29,137 nt of DNA from IMG/VR virus record IMGVR_UViG_3300025096_000084, positions 1 to 29,137 of that record; one strand, 5' to 3'. Each line of letters begins with the position of its first letter. Positions within the stretch are counted from its first letter, which is position 1. A program made the position numbers and the translations under genes. Under the pieces are notes generated by a model that was not told where the DNA came from, searched no databases, and was given only the letters and a program-made list of their open reading frames with translations. Origin of the DNA: a virus. Shown piece by piece: positions 6,353 to 15,001 of this stretch.

Positions 6353-7450
6353 TTAATTATCTCCATGAGAAGTTAATAGCCATTGGTATCCATTATATAT
6401 AAGTGTAGCAGTATCACCATTAGAAACATCAATTGTCACACCACCTACTATCGTATTTAATGTATCACCTTCAGCAGCATCAGTTAATACTATATCACCA
6501 GCTTGACCTATATAATCCCATCTAGCATCAGGTGAACCACCATCATCTTCTATATCTGCTGAAGTTCCTGTTGGACCTCCTGATGAATGAGATGTACCAG
6601 CTCTATCACATTTATAATATTTACCACTATCATTATGTACTATATCACCAATTATATAAGCTGTACTAGCTCTCCATTCAGGTGGTCCTGAAATAATTAA
6701 AGTTTGTCCAGTTACACCACCTGTAATTGTTGTAACAGCATGAGTAGTACTAGTTGCTGAAGGACATATTTGATGATAAGTATTAGTCACTGCTAATGCA
6801 GTACCACTTAATTCTGTTATAGCTTTACTATAAACTAAACCTTTACTAATTGTAGTATCATTAGATAAAGTGGTAACACCTGTTACTGATAATGTACCAG
6901 CAATAGTTCCATTAGCATCAAATGTAGCATTACCTGTTACATCTAATGTCCCAGCAATATCAATATTATCAGCTAACTTAGTACTATCTACTGAATCATT
7001 AGCTAATTTATCTGTACTGACAGCAAGTCCTGCTAATTTAGCTGTAGAAACTGTTCCATCACTAGGAGTTACATTTGTATCTGCAGTTTTACCTTTTAAA
7101 ACTCCAAAAAATGTAATACCAGTTTCAGGGGCTTCAGTAAATGTAATTGTACTAGCTGAAGTATCTACAGTATATGCAACATCAGGTTCTTGTAAAACAC
7201 CACCAATACTTATAGTGACATCTAAAGCACTAGATAATGCAACATCTATACTATTATGATGTAAATTGAATGTAGTTGTACTACCGTTAAAAGAACTAGA
7301 TATATCATCTATCTTATATTGTTGTTGACCAGTTATGGATGAATGGGTACCTTGAGTTGTCCACTTGACACCATCATAATGGTAGGTTAATCCATTAGTA
7401 GCGTTATGATTTTGTCCCACACTTGGGGACAAGGGAAAATTTAATGCCAT
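6353..7450 (-). CDS. Fibre-like protein with carbohydrate-binding-like insert
   Basis: The 365-aa protein starts MALNFPLSPSVGQNHNATNG, then has a YHYDGVKWTTQG segment typical of phage fibre adaptors. Residues about 48-120 form an SSSFNGSTTTFNL...VLKG beta domain widespread in marine phage tails. A low-complexity shaft (KLADNIDIAGTLDVTGN) follows. The C-terminal part (about 212-365) matches one unit of the repeat found in the 2821-3978 protein, split by an insert (258-316) with W, TAYIIGDIV, GKYYKCDRAG and a second W, reminiscent of CBM5/12 chitin- or cellulose-binding folds. The role is most likely receptor or glycan contact. The ATG follows the 52-aa ORF by five bases. Confidence 0.8.
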   Translation of the reverse strand: MALNFPLSPSVGQNHNATNGLTYHYDGVKWTTQGTHSSITGQQQYKIDDISSSFNGSTTTFNLHHNSIDVALSSALDVTISIGGVLQEPDVAYTVDTSASTITFTEAPETGITFFGVLKGKTADTNVTPSDGTVSTAKLAGLAVSTDKLANDSVDSTKLADNIDIAGTLDVTGNATFDANGTIAGTLSVTGVTTLSNDTTISKGLVYSKAITELSGTALAVTNTYHQICPSATSTTHAVTTITGGVTGQTLIISGPPEWRASTAYIIGDIVHNDSGKYYKCDRAGTSHSSGGPTGTSADIEDDGGSPDARWDYIGQAGDIVLTDAAEGDTLNTIVGGVTIDVSNGDTATLIYNGYQWLLTSHGDN

Positions 7451-7455
7451 AAATA

Positions 7456-7614
7456 TTAGGATCCGTTATTTGCTGTTGAGAGTTCTAAATTACTAGGTGG
7501 TATTACTATAGGAGGAAAATAGGGAATATATGCAGAAGGTGGTGCAAATTCCATTGCAGGGATATCTGTTACTTTTGGTATAGTTGGTACTTTAATATTA
7601 GGTGGCCCTTTCAT
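7456..7614 (-). CDS. 52-aa proline-rich ORF, chimeric remnant
   Basis: The ORF encodes MKGPPNIKVPTIPKVTDIPA and then FAPPSAYIPYFPPIVIPPSN, ending LELSTANNGS. The first about 43 residues align with the N-terminus of the proline-rich protein at 2377-2811, both in protein and in DNA. The last residues instead match the C-terminus of the fibre protein at 2821-3978 (STANNA); 16 bases are identical at 7464-7479 and 2826-2841. It therefore looks like a fusion of a proline-rich gene start with a fibre gene end, left by recombination or deletion. It lacks the membrane helix and Lys-rich tail of its paralogue. It could still be expressed; its function is unknown. Confidence 0.65.
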   Translation of the reverse strand: MKGPPNIKVPTIPKVTDIPAMEFAPPSAYIPYFPPIVIPPSNLELSTANNGS

Positions 7615-7617
7615 TAC

Positions 7618-7809
7618 TTATAGAGTAGCTTTGTACTCATCATGTGTAATATAGGTATCTTTAGGACCATTATCCGTCATTTCCGTTTTTACTATAGGGT
7701 TAAACGAATCACTAGCAGTATATGCAGTTAAAGTTTTATCTTCAGATACATGTGCATTGTCTTTCGTATAAGTACTTAAAGTACCATTTGGTCTAAAAAA
7801 TAATTTCAT
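7618..7809 (-). CDS. Small protein, 63 aa, unknown
   Basis: The protein (MKLFFRPNGTLSTYTKDNAH...) is hydrophilic, with several Thr and Asp residues and no membrane segment or signal peptide. It ends YITHDEYKATL. It lies directly after the gp17-like fibre gene and is preceded by one of the strongest ribosome binding sites in the window, AAAGGAG at 7814-7820, which overlaps the fibre stop codon. That placement suggests efficient translation coupled to the fibre. A fibre chaperone or small virion part would fit, but nothing in the sequence proves it. Confidence 0.75.
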   Translation of the reverse strand: MKLFFRPNGTLSTYTKDNAHVSEDKTLTAYTASDSFNPIVKTEMTDNGPKDTYITHDEYKATL

Positions 7810-7813
7810 AATT

Positions 7814-7820
7814 CTCCTTT
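7814..7820 (-). promoter_or_regulatory. Strong ribosome binding site AAAGGAG
   Basis: On the minus strand AAAGGAG lies four bases before the ATG of the 63-aa gene and overlaps the TAA of the fibre gene. Most other starts in the window lack such a site, so this small gene may be translated unusually well. Confidence 0.75.
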
Positions 7821-10056
7821 AAGCTGAGTTAATGTCAGCAGTCCATGTTGTACCATCATCTGACCAATAAGCTTGATCTTTGTCTTCAACTTTCCATAAA
7901 GCAGAACCAGGTGTTGATACAGTATACCAAGCATAATTTGCTGGTCCATTTGTTCTACTACCAGAGCCGTTTCTAAATGAACAACCTGGCATTAATTTTG
8001 CAAAATCAAATGTTGAATAAACATTACCAGCACCACCTGTATTTCCTGCTATTTTTATATTAGAGGTATAACTATCGGTAGAATTCCAAAGATTTCGACT
8101 TACACCTTCTGGAGTTTTTGTATTATCACAGAAAATATATATCCATACATCTGAATAATCTCTAGGTGTTCCAGGACTATCATCAGGATTATTATTAGTT
8201 CCATTTAAATCTATCCAATCATATGCTTCTACAGTATTACCTGTAATATCCCATGTAAAACTACCTTGAATATCACCAAGATCATCCCAGTTTCTCGCAT
8301 CGGAATAAATAAATTCTGTAATAGCAGAACTTCCACCAGAACTACCAGTTGATTTATAAACACCTTGTACAAGATTATTCTTAATTCCTATATATGTATG
8401 GGCTGTAGAATCTGCATCTGGAGTACCTATCATCCAACCGTATTTTATAGTTTTTTGACAGTTCACAATATTGTTTATACATAAATGCTGAGCACCTTCA
8501 TTAGCCCAAGTATCAGTAGTACCACCACTTATAGTATTTTCTTCAGTGATAGCTTGTAAACTAAATAAATTTGCAGAAGCTCCACCAGACCAATTATCTT
8601 GTATTTCTAATTTATTACCTTCAATAAGAGAAAATCCTGTTTGAGCGTCAAGTCCTTTCCAGTTTTCTATTAAAGTAAGAGAACCAAGTAGTCTACAATA
8701 ATTACCAACTACATGTGCATGTCCACCAACTTGTAATTTAATAAATCTACCTTCGCAATCTTCTATGTAATTTTCTGAAACAGTATGCTTTCCTCTAGCA
8801 TAAAATTCTGAAGTATTAGTATCAAATACTTTAATACCATCTGCATCTTTTAAATTTACACCACCATGTCTAATATTGTAAATGTAATTATTTGATACAA
8901 GTGAATTAGTAGAATCTGTAACACTAATACCAGCACAAACACCTGAAGTAGTTGCGTTATCACGATTCACACCTGATACTTTATTACTTATTATTTCTGC
9001 AGTTTCAGCACCATCTACCAATATACCTATAGCTGAAGTGCTTATTGTATCATCTTGGAAACAATTAAAAATTCTACATCTATAAACACCTACAAATCCA
9101 TAGTCACCTGATGAAGTACTTATACTAACTCTGATACCTGTAGCTACTTTATTATTACATTGAATTCTTAATCCATCAAAAATTATAGATTTAGGTGCAG
9201 TTGCTCCTGTGTTATGAATATAAAATCCATAAGATAAATAACCTGATTGGTCAAATGAAATTTTAGCACCTTCACCTATTAGCTTTATAGATTGAGTTCC
9301 ACTTACAGCGTTATTTGTAATAGAACTTGTAACTTTATAAGTTCCTTCAGGGAAATATAAAGTCCCTCCATTTGTAACAACATGTTGAAATGCAGCATCA
9401 ATAGCAGTTGTATCATCAGTGGTACCATCTCCTACGGCACCATAATCTTTAACTGAAATAATGTCTTGTAACTTACTATCCCATGTTCTAGCTACTGCGC
9501 CAGTACCAAGTTGAGTAAAAGTTCTATCACCATCAGAATCAAATGGAGGAGAAGCTTCTACCCATTGTCCAGAATCTATATCTACATAGTAGACATAAGC
9601 TCTACCATCTACACTATCGTACCATATATCACCATCTGCTGGACTTGTTGGAGCTGTGGCTCCTGTAGTAAATGAAGTATCTGATGATACATCCTTCTCA
9701 CTTAATTTACGAAGAAGTTGATCTTGGTTTGCATTTAAATCTCCAGATGCTACTGAAGAACCACCTTGATATACAGCTCTAGCATTAGAAACATCTGTAT
9801 TTGCTTGTAGTTTTATAGTACCAGATGTTAAATCTGCTCCACCAATATGTATTGTTTTAGCAGCAACATCAACTGAATATTGACGTGGTGAAGCACCTTC
9901 ATTAATTGAAGTGGGTGCATATGTTAGGCTGATATCATCTAAGTAGACTTCTACTTCTATGGATTTAAAAACTTCAAACCCACCTGACCAGCTGAATGTA
10001 TTAGCGGAGCCTGTATTAGCACTCCATAGTTTGATTACTTTTGTTTGATTAGCCAT
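7819..10056 (-). CDS. Tail fibre (T7 gp17-like) with beta-helix
   Basis: The 745-aa protein begins with a domain (residues about 1-125) like the T7 tail-fibre N-terminus that attaches to the tail: FSWSGGFEVFKSIEVEVYLD, then VYQGGSSVASGDLNANQDQL, typical of this family. A linker with GDIWYDSVDGRAYVYYV (about 143-159) follows. At 184-216 LGTGAVARTWDSKLQDIISV leads to KDYGAVGDGTTDDT, the start of a pectate-lyase-3 beta-helix, which makes up most of the rest. T7 gp17 is 553 aa and lacks this helix, so the adhesin part differs. It is the primary tail fibre/spike by position after gp16. Enzyme activity on polysaccharide is possible but unproven. Confidence 0.9.
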   Translation of the reverse strand: MANQTKVIKLWSANTGSANTFSWSGGFEVFKSIEVEVYLDDISLTYAPTSINEGASPRQYSVDVAAKTIHIGGADLTSGTIKLQANTDVSNARAVYQGGSSVASGDLNANQDQLLRKLSEKDVSSDTSFTTGATAPTSPADGDIWYDSVDGRAYVYYVDIDSGQWVEASPPFDSDGDRTFTQLGTGAVARTWDSKLQDIISVKDYGAVGDGTTDDTTAIDAAFQHVVTNGGTLYFPEGTYKVTSSITNNAVSGTQSIKLIGEGAKISFDQSGYLSYGFYIHNTGATAPKSIIFDGLRIQCNNKVATGIRVSISTSSGDYGFVGVYRCRIFNCFQDDTISTSAIGILVDGAETAEIISNKVSGVNRDNATTSGVCAGISVTDSTNSLVSNNYIYNIRHGGVNLKDADGIKVFDTNTSEFYARGKHTVSENYIEDCEGRFIKLQVGGHAHVVGNYCRLLGSLTLIENWKGLDAQTGFSLIEGNKLEIQDNWSGGASANLFSLQAITEENTISGGTTDTWANEGAQHLCINNIVNCQKTIKYGWMIGTPDADSTAHTYIGIKNNLVQGVYKSTGSSGGSSAITEFIYSDARNWDDLGDIQGSFTWDITGNTVEAYDWIDLNGTNNNPDDSPGTPRDYSDVWIYIFCDNTKTPEGVSRNLWNSTDSYTSNIKIAGNTGGAGNVYSTFDFAKLMPGCSFRNGSGSRTNGPANYAWYTVSTPGSALWKVEDKDQAYWSDDGTTWTADINSA

Positions 10057-10063
10057 TTATTTC

Positions 10064-13000
10064 TTAGGGATTTCCGAGTTTGTATAAAGGACTTGTCTCA
10101 ACTCGACTTTTTTCTCTTCGAGTTTTTAATGCATCTTGTTCTGCCATCAAACGTTTAATTACAGGATGATCTTGAATAGAAGCCCATGCTTTCGACCTAG
10201 CATCTTTAAATACATTATCAATTAAAATATTATGATTATAATCTGTGCTTGGATTTAGTATTGCTTGCGTTGCGTCGTTTTTATCTCTATTCATCTTAGC
10301 AAGTGACTCTATAACATTAGGTTGCTTAGCTAAATGATTTAAGGCTTCTTCTGGATTTTTGAAGGTATGCCAACCTACTCGGACATCGGCAGTGCCTATA
10401 GCAGTTTGGAATAAAGATCTAGCTTCAGCGCTTTTAGATAAGTCATATCCGTTATAACTATAAGTCGTAGATCTCATATCATAATTACTTTCTAATAAGA
10501 GTTTTCTACCAGGTGAATTCTTTCTTAAGCTAATTTGAACAGGAGAAACTGCATTAAATGCACGGTGTACGAAATTATGATCATTTATGTATGAACCATC
10601 TAATATATCACCTTTAGGCTTAAGAGATTGATTCCCACTTAACGGTGAAAGGAATTCAGTACTTTGATTTCTATTTCTTATAGAAGCCCACATACTAGAA
10701 TTTAATTCTTTCATATGAGGATTAAGGAATTTACCAAGTTCATTTCTCATACCGGCCATAGGTACACTATTATTAAGTATAGTACCCATTCCTTTGTTCC
10801 ACGCCCATGGCTTCATTTGAACCATTTGCATTAATTGATCTAAACCAGATAAATATGTTTTACCTGTCATCCCTCTACCAACTACATAAGCAACAGCTTG
10901 TAATCTATTCATAGCCCATTCCTCACCCATTAATTCCATATTATCACCTATATCTGCAATAGCAGAGAAGATAATATTAAATGGTTCTAAAGAAGTATAA
11001 TCGAAACCTACGTCACCAAAGTAGATGTGATTTTGTTTCCAACTGCCAGAATTAATCCACTGTTGTTTAAGTTGCCTATCAGCAGGTCCATTACCTGTCA
11101 TTTCACCGTTAAGATATTTATGTGCTACAGTCATTACTACTGCCGAACCAACAGCTTGTCTGCCTAAAAGAAGGTCTTTAGCATTAGCTAAATCCTCAGC
11201 ATTATCTATACCATACTTAGCTAAACTTGTAAAGTCATCACCAGAATGCCTTAGAATAGCTCTTGATTCATCCATAAGAAGACCAACTAAAGGTGTGTTC
11301 TTAAAGGATAATCTAAGTCCATTGATACCTGTTCTAGCAAATAAGTAGAAAGGTTTAATTAATGGCATTTGATTAAATGTTTTATCTAAGGATGCAGACC
11401 AACCTTGTAATTCTTCAGTTAAGGTGATTTCTTTAAACTGTTTGTTTAAGTAGGAATCTCCAGAAATATCTATATTACCATCAGCATCTAGGAAATTATT
11501 AAAGTGTGAGTCTTCAGCGTCTTTCATCATTTGTGGAGTAATCTCCACTGTCTCATCACCGTACTTCTCTACAATTTCACGTAAGCCTTTTTCTTTAGAT
11601 CTAACTCTAGCTAACAACCATTTAAAAGTGTCATCACCTGCAGCAAGTACTCTAGGAGACCAGCTTAGGAATTTATTATTATTTAGAGTTCGACCAATTT
11701 CAGCCATACGCATAGCTGCTTTGTCTGCATCAGTACCGTTACTTTCTGTCCATGTTTTATATAACTCCCACTGCTCATCACTAGCAGTTACTTTCTGCAT
11801 GTACCTATTTTTTATCTTTTTAATATCTCCAGACCAATAGCCTTTCATATTACGATTAAAAACTTGCCATGATTCAGGTATCAGTTCTACCATACCTTTC
11901 ATCTTAGCATAGGCTACACGTCTTTGAAGTACGTTATCTGTGAATGGTGCTCTAATGGTTGCGCCTGCGGCTTGATTGAGTGCATTATAGTAGGCATTGA
12001 TACCAGTACCCATAATAGCTCTTACTGGCGTCTTAGGTCCACTAAGGATGCTATTAACCATTACTTCTTGTAATTGACCGATTAACACACCATTATTTAC
12101 TTTACCTTTAAACTCACCACCACTAATTTTAGCTCTCATCCAACCATCAAAGTCTGTCCAATTATGGATATCATCTGACATTCTAAAGACTTCTAAAATA
12201 CCATCTGCCAATTCATTTGTGTTACGGTTTTGTAGCATCTCCATCATCATGGAAATACCATCTCTAGATTCACGTTCTAATTGCTTAGTTCGTTTAGTAA
12301 CTCTTTCAGTTAATTCTTGTAGAGCTTCTTTTGTTAAACCGTCACCACCTGCAAGGGTTTCCCCCATTAAGTTATATAGATAACGTGAACGTTTTACATT
12401 CGCTAATCCTATAACTAAATTATCTGCAAGTTGACTCCAAGGTCCGTCTATTGAGAATATATCAGAAGCTTTCTTAATTTCACTAGCTCCAATAGCTACA
12501 TCTCTAAGTCTAGAAAATACAGCTTGGTTAATGTTATCAGCAGCTATGACGTTCTGCATAGACCATGCTTGTACAGCAGGTAGATCATCAAATGATCCAG
12601 TACTCATAGGTATATCCCTAAACATTGGTCCCCAGAACTCTTTAGACGATACTGAGGCAGCGTCTCTGCCTAGTACTTCTTGTGTTCTTTTTAGAACTAA
12701 GTCATGTAAGTTGCCTAATGTCCTATTCTCAGCTTTCATACCCTTCAAAGCCATTTGATAACGAGGGTCATCATTAATAGCTTTACTTAGGTCTGTTACA
12801 TTCTCTAAGGAAACACCATTCTTAGCCATCTGTTTGGTTTGTAATGGTGAGAATGGGTACTCAGTTGAGCCTGATGGTTGAATAGCTTTAGTAAGATCAT
12901 TTCTATCAGCAGCTATTGTTACATCATACGGTGTATTTGTAGGTGTAGCTGCTGTACCTTGTGATCTATCCTTAAGGTTATTGTTTTTATAACCACCAAA

Positions 13001-14998
13001 AGTAGATTGTATTTGATCAGGAGTTGCATTTGGTGATACCCAAGGGGAATCTGAACCTTCAAGTGATCTATTTAACTGGCTTTTACCAGCTTCAAAGCGA
13101 CTTTTAAGTCTTAAATTCCTCTTATCAAACATTGCTTTAGAATTCTTGAAAGCATCGTAACTATTGATAAAAGCTTTGTCCTTTAATGACCATGCTTTTT
13201 TAGTACCTTTGATTGCTTTTCCACCGCCCCAAATACTTATTGGAAATACAGAAGCTAATGCACCAAATAGTAATTCATAGCCTGCTTCCTCATTCCATAC
13301 ACCAATAACATTTAATGTTTGGTTTACAAGAGGATCATTTACAACATCACCTAAAGCTATAGAACGTCCAGCTATATTAAAGCTAGGGTTTTTAGCGGCT
13401 AAATCTTGGAACCAAGGCATTTGTTGTAGATTACCTTCAAACAATATCATATCATCCTTATCCATCGACATGCCATGTGCAGATCGATCCATCATCGCGT
13501 TACCTAACGTGGTATATTTAACGTTAACTTTATAGGCCGAAGCAACTGCTCCTGGTATAGATTTTCCAAAAGCACCTAATCCAGCATAAGATAATCCTGG
13601 TGCCCCTGCTGGATTAAACTTCAAGAAATTCATTAATCCTATTCTAGTCGCTTGCAGTCTTGTTGCAGCGAGAGGTATAGCTACCTGCGGTCCAAGGGCC
13701 ATAGAACCTAGCAGTCCACCTAGTACAGGGTAGAAATGATAACCTACGCCTTCACCAAACTTAGAAGCTCCTGTACGTCTTATATTCTGAGCTTGATACT
13801 TATATTTATCTAAGAATTGTTTATCACTTGACGTTTGATAAGGGTCACCAGTTCTCGTATCTGTGAGTTGACCATCGACCTTCTTCATATAACCTTGACG
13901 ATAATCGTTAAACCTCTCGCCAGAACTTATAGCATCAGACGTCATCCTTAAGACCCCAGCCATGGTGCCTTTGGCGAAGTCATCCATAGACACCATAAAG
14001 TCTTGGTCAAAGGTTTGTCCAGGCCAATATTGCGGTCCTCTTTCTGCCCAATTTTTAGGGTTCAACCAACTGATATCTTTATCAGGTTGAAGAACTCGTA
14101 GCGCATGGTCTCTATCTGTAAAGTATTGATAACCACTATTAATACCTTCAAATGGACTTTGCACCATTTGTGCTGTAGCTTTCTCAGGACCTGAAATATT
14201 AAACCCAGCTCCTGATCCTTTTAAGGACTCTCTATATGCATCTATATTTGCTTTTGTTTGAGCCTTGAATTCATCTATATTTTCTATTGTAGGTAGTAAA
14301 TCTTTATATGTTACTACACCATCTCCATCATGATCATAAAGTGGTACTAGTTGTGGATCTTTATTTAACTCAACGATGACTTCATCTAACTCATAAATTT
14401 GACTCTTATCATAAACTTTTGTCCAAATCCTTCTTTCATTCTCAGAAACAACGCCACCATTAGCCTTGAGATTAAGACGTTCCACCTGGATTTCAGGGAA
14501 CGGACGTCCATCTCTATCTAAAAACTGTACGTCCCAAGGACTTTTCTCTATGCCTGATTTTGTTTGCGGAGTGTCTAAACCTAAATCGTCTGTAGGGAAT
14601 GTAGGTTTATCTGCAGGTGGTTCGGTGATACCCAACCCTTCTGTAGGAAATACCTGAGTTTCAGGTTTTGCGTAATCTGGCTGAACCCCACTGTCTACCT
14701 GATCACCTCCAAGCGAAGCTTCATCTCCTGTGAATGGTGTGTTTTGTTGAGGTTGTGATGGGTCGAAAGGGTTGACTGGTGCATCATACTGGACTTCACT
14801 ACCTTGATCCTCTGCTTCTTCGCCTACTTGATCCTCTGCTTCTTCGCCTAGTATTTCAGCATTTTGCTGTTCTAAGTTTTGAACATATTCAGGATCTAAT
14901 TTTTCTAATGATTCTACTAACTTGTCTTGCTCTTCTATTGTATCAGATAAAGTACCTGAGGGAGTAGAACGAAAGTCTGAATCTAAATATGATGACAT
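10064..14998 (-). CDS. Internal virion protein D (T7 gp16-like)
   Basis: This is the largest gene, 1644 aa, in the position of T7 gene 16 (1318 aa), whose product leaves the virion and helps build the trans-envelope DNA channel. The N-terminal about 150 residues are acidic and Pro/Gln-rich, with GEEAEDQ twice (51-57 and 59-65). Residues 222-233 form a perfect EF-hand-type loop with D222, D224, D226, G227 and D233. The middle contains hydrophobic Ala/Gly-rich stretches (for example around YPVLGGLLGSMALGPQVAIP). I see no SLT-type transglycosylase motif that T7 gp16 carries at its N-terminus. Assignment is by size, order and partner genes; sequence similarity could not be tested. Confidence 0.8.
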   Translation of the reverse strand: MSSYLDSDFRSTPSGTLSDTIEEQDKLVESLEKLDPEYVQNLEQQNAEILGEEAEDQVGEEAEDQGSEVQYDAPVNPFDPSQPQQNTPFTGDEASLGGDQVDSGVQPDYAKPETQVFPTEGLGITEPPADKPTFPTDDLGLDTPQTKSGIEKSPWDVQFLDRDGRPFPEIQVERLNLKANGGVVSENERRIWTKVYDKSQIYELDEVIVELNKDPQLVPLYDHDGDGVVTYKDLLPTIENIDEFKAQTKANIDAYRESLKGSGAGFNISGPEKATAQMVQSPFEGINSGYQYFTDRDHALRVLQPDKDISWLNPKNWAERGPQYWPGQTFDQDFMVSMDDFAKGTMAGVLRMTSDAISSGERFNDYRQGYMKKVDGQLTDTRTGDPYQTSSDKQFLDKYKYQAQNIRRTGASKFGEGVGYHFYPVLGGLLGSMALGPQVAIPLAATRLQATRIGLMNFLKFNPAGAPGLSYAGLGAFGKSIPGAVASAYKVNVKYTTLGNAMMDRSAHGMSMDKDDMILFEGNLQQMPWFQDLAAKNPSFNIAGRSIALGDVVNDPLVNQTLNVIGVWNEEAGYELLFGALASVFPISIWGGGKAIKGTKKAWSLKDKAFINSYDAFKNSKAMFDKRNLRLKSRFEAGKSQLNRSLEGSDSPWVSPNATPDQIQSTFGGYKNNNLKDRSQGTAATPTNTPYDVTIAADRNDLTKAIQPSGSTEYPFSPLQTKQMAKNGVSLENVTDLSKAINDDPRYQMALKGMKAENRTLGNLHDLVLKRTQEVLGRDAASVSSKEFWGPMFRDIPMSTGSFDDLPAVQAWSMQNVIAADNINQAVFSRLRDVAIGASEIKKASDIFSIDGPWSQLADNLVIGLANVKRSRYLYNLMGETLAGGDGLTKEALQELTERVTKRTKQLERESRDGISMMMEMLQNRNTNELADGILEVFRMSDDIHNWTDFDGWMRAKISGGEFKGKVNNGVLIGQLQEVMVNSILSGPKTPVRAIMGTGINAYYNALNQAAGATIRAPFTDNVLQRRVAYAKMKGMVELIPESWQVFNRNMKGYWSGDIKKIKNRYMQKVTASDEQWELYKTWTESNGTDADKAAMRMAEIGRTLNNNKFLSWSPRVLAAGDDTFKWLLARVRSKEKGLREIVEKYGDETVEITPQMMKDAEDSHFNNFLDADGNIDISGDSYLNKQFKEITLTEELQGWSASLDKTFNQMPLIKPFYLFARTGINGLRLSFKNTPLVGLLMDESRAILRHSGDDFTSLAKYGIDNAEDLANAKDLLLGRQAVGSAVVMTVAHKYLNGEMTGNGPADRQLKQQWINSGSWKQNHIYFGDVGFDYTSLEPFNIIFSAIADIGDNMELMGEEWAMNRLQAVAYVVGRGMTGKTYLSGLDQLMQMVQMKPWAWNKGMGTILNNSVPMAGMRNELGKFLNPHMKELNSSMWASIRNRNQSTEFLSPLSGNQSLKPKGDILDGSYINDHNFVHRAFNAVSPVQISLRKNSPGRKLLLESNYDMRSTTYSYNGYDLSKSAEARSLFQTAIGTADVRVGWHTFKNPEEALNHLAKQPNVIESLAKMNRDKNDATQAILNPSTDYNHNILIDNVFKDARSKAWASIQDHPVIKRLMAEQDALKTRREKSRVETSPLYKLGNP
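14803..14850. repeat. Perfect 24-bp tandem duplication in gp16-like gene
   Basis: Two identical adjacent 24-base units (14803-14826 and 14827-14850) encode a repeated acidic octapeptide containing GEEAEDQ. Perfect identity suggests a recent in-frame slippage event in a disordered region. Confidence 0.95.
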
Positions 14999-15001
14999 AA
15001 T

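Noticed and set aside
6870-7259. Plus-strand ORF of 129 aa, and other plus-strand ORFs
   Set aside because: All lie opposite well-supported minus-strand genes, have no ribosome sites or neighbours in that direction, and encode composition-biased shadows.
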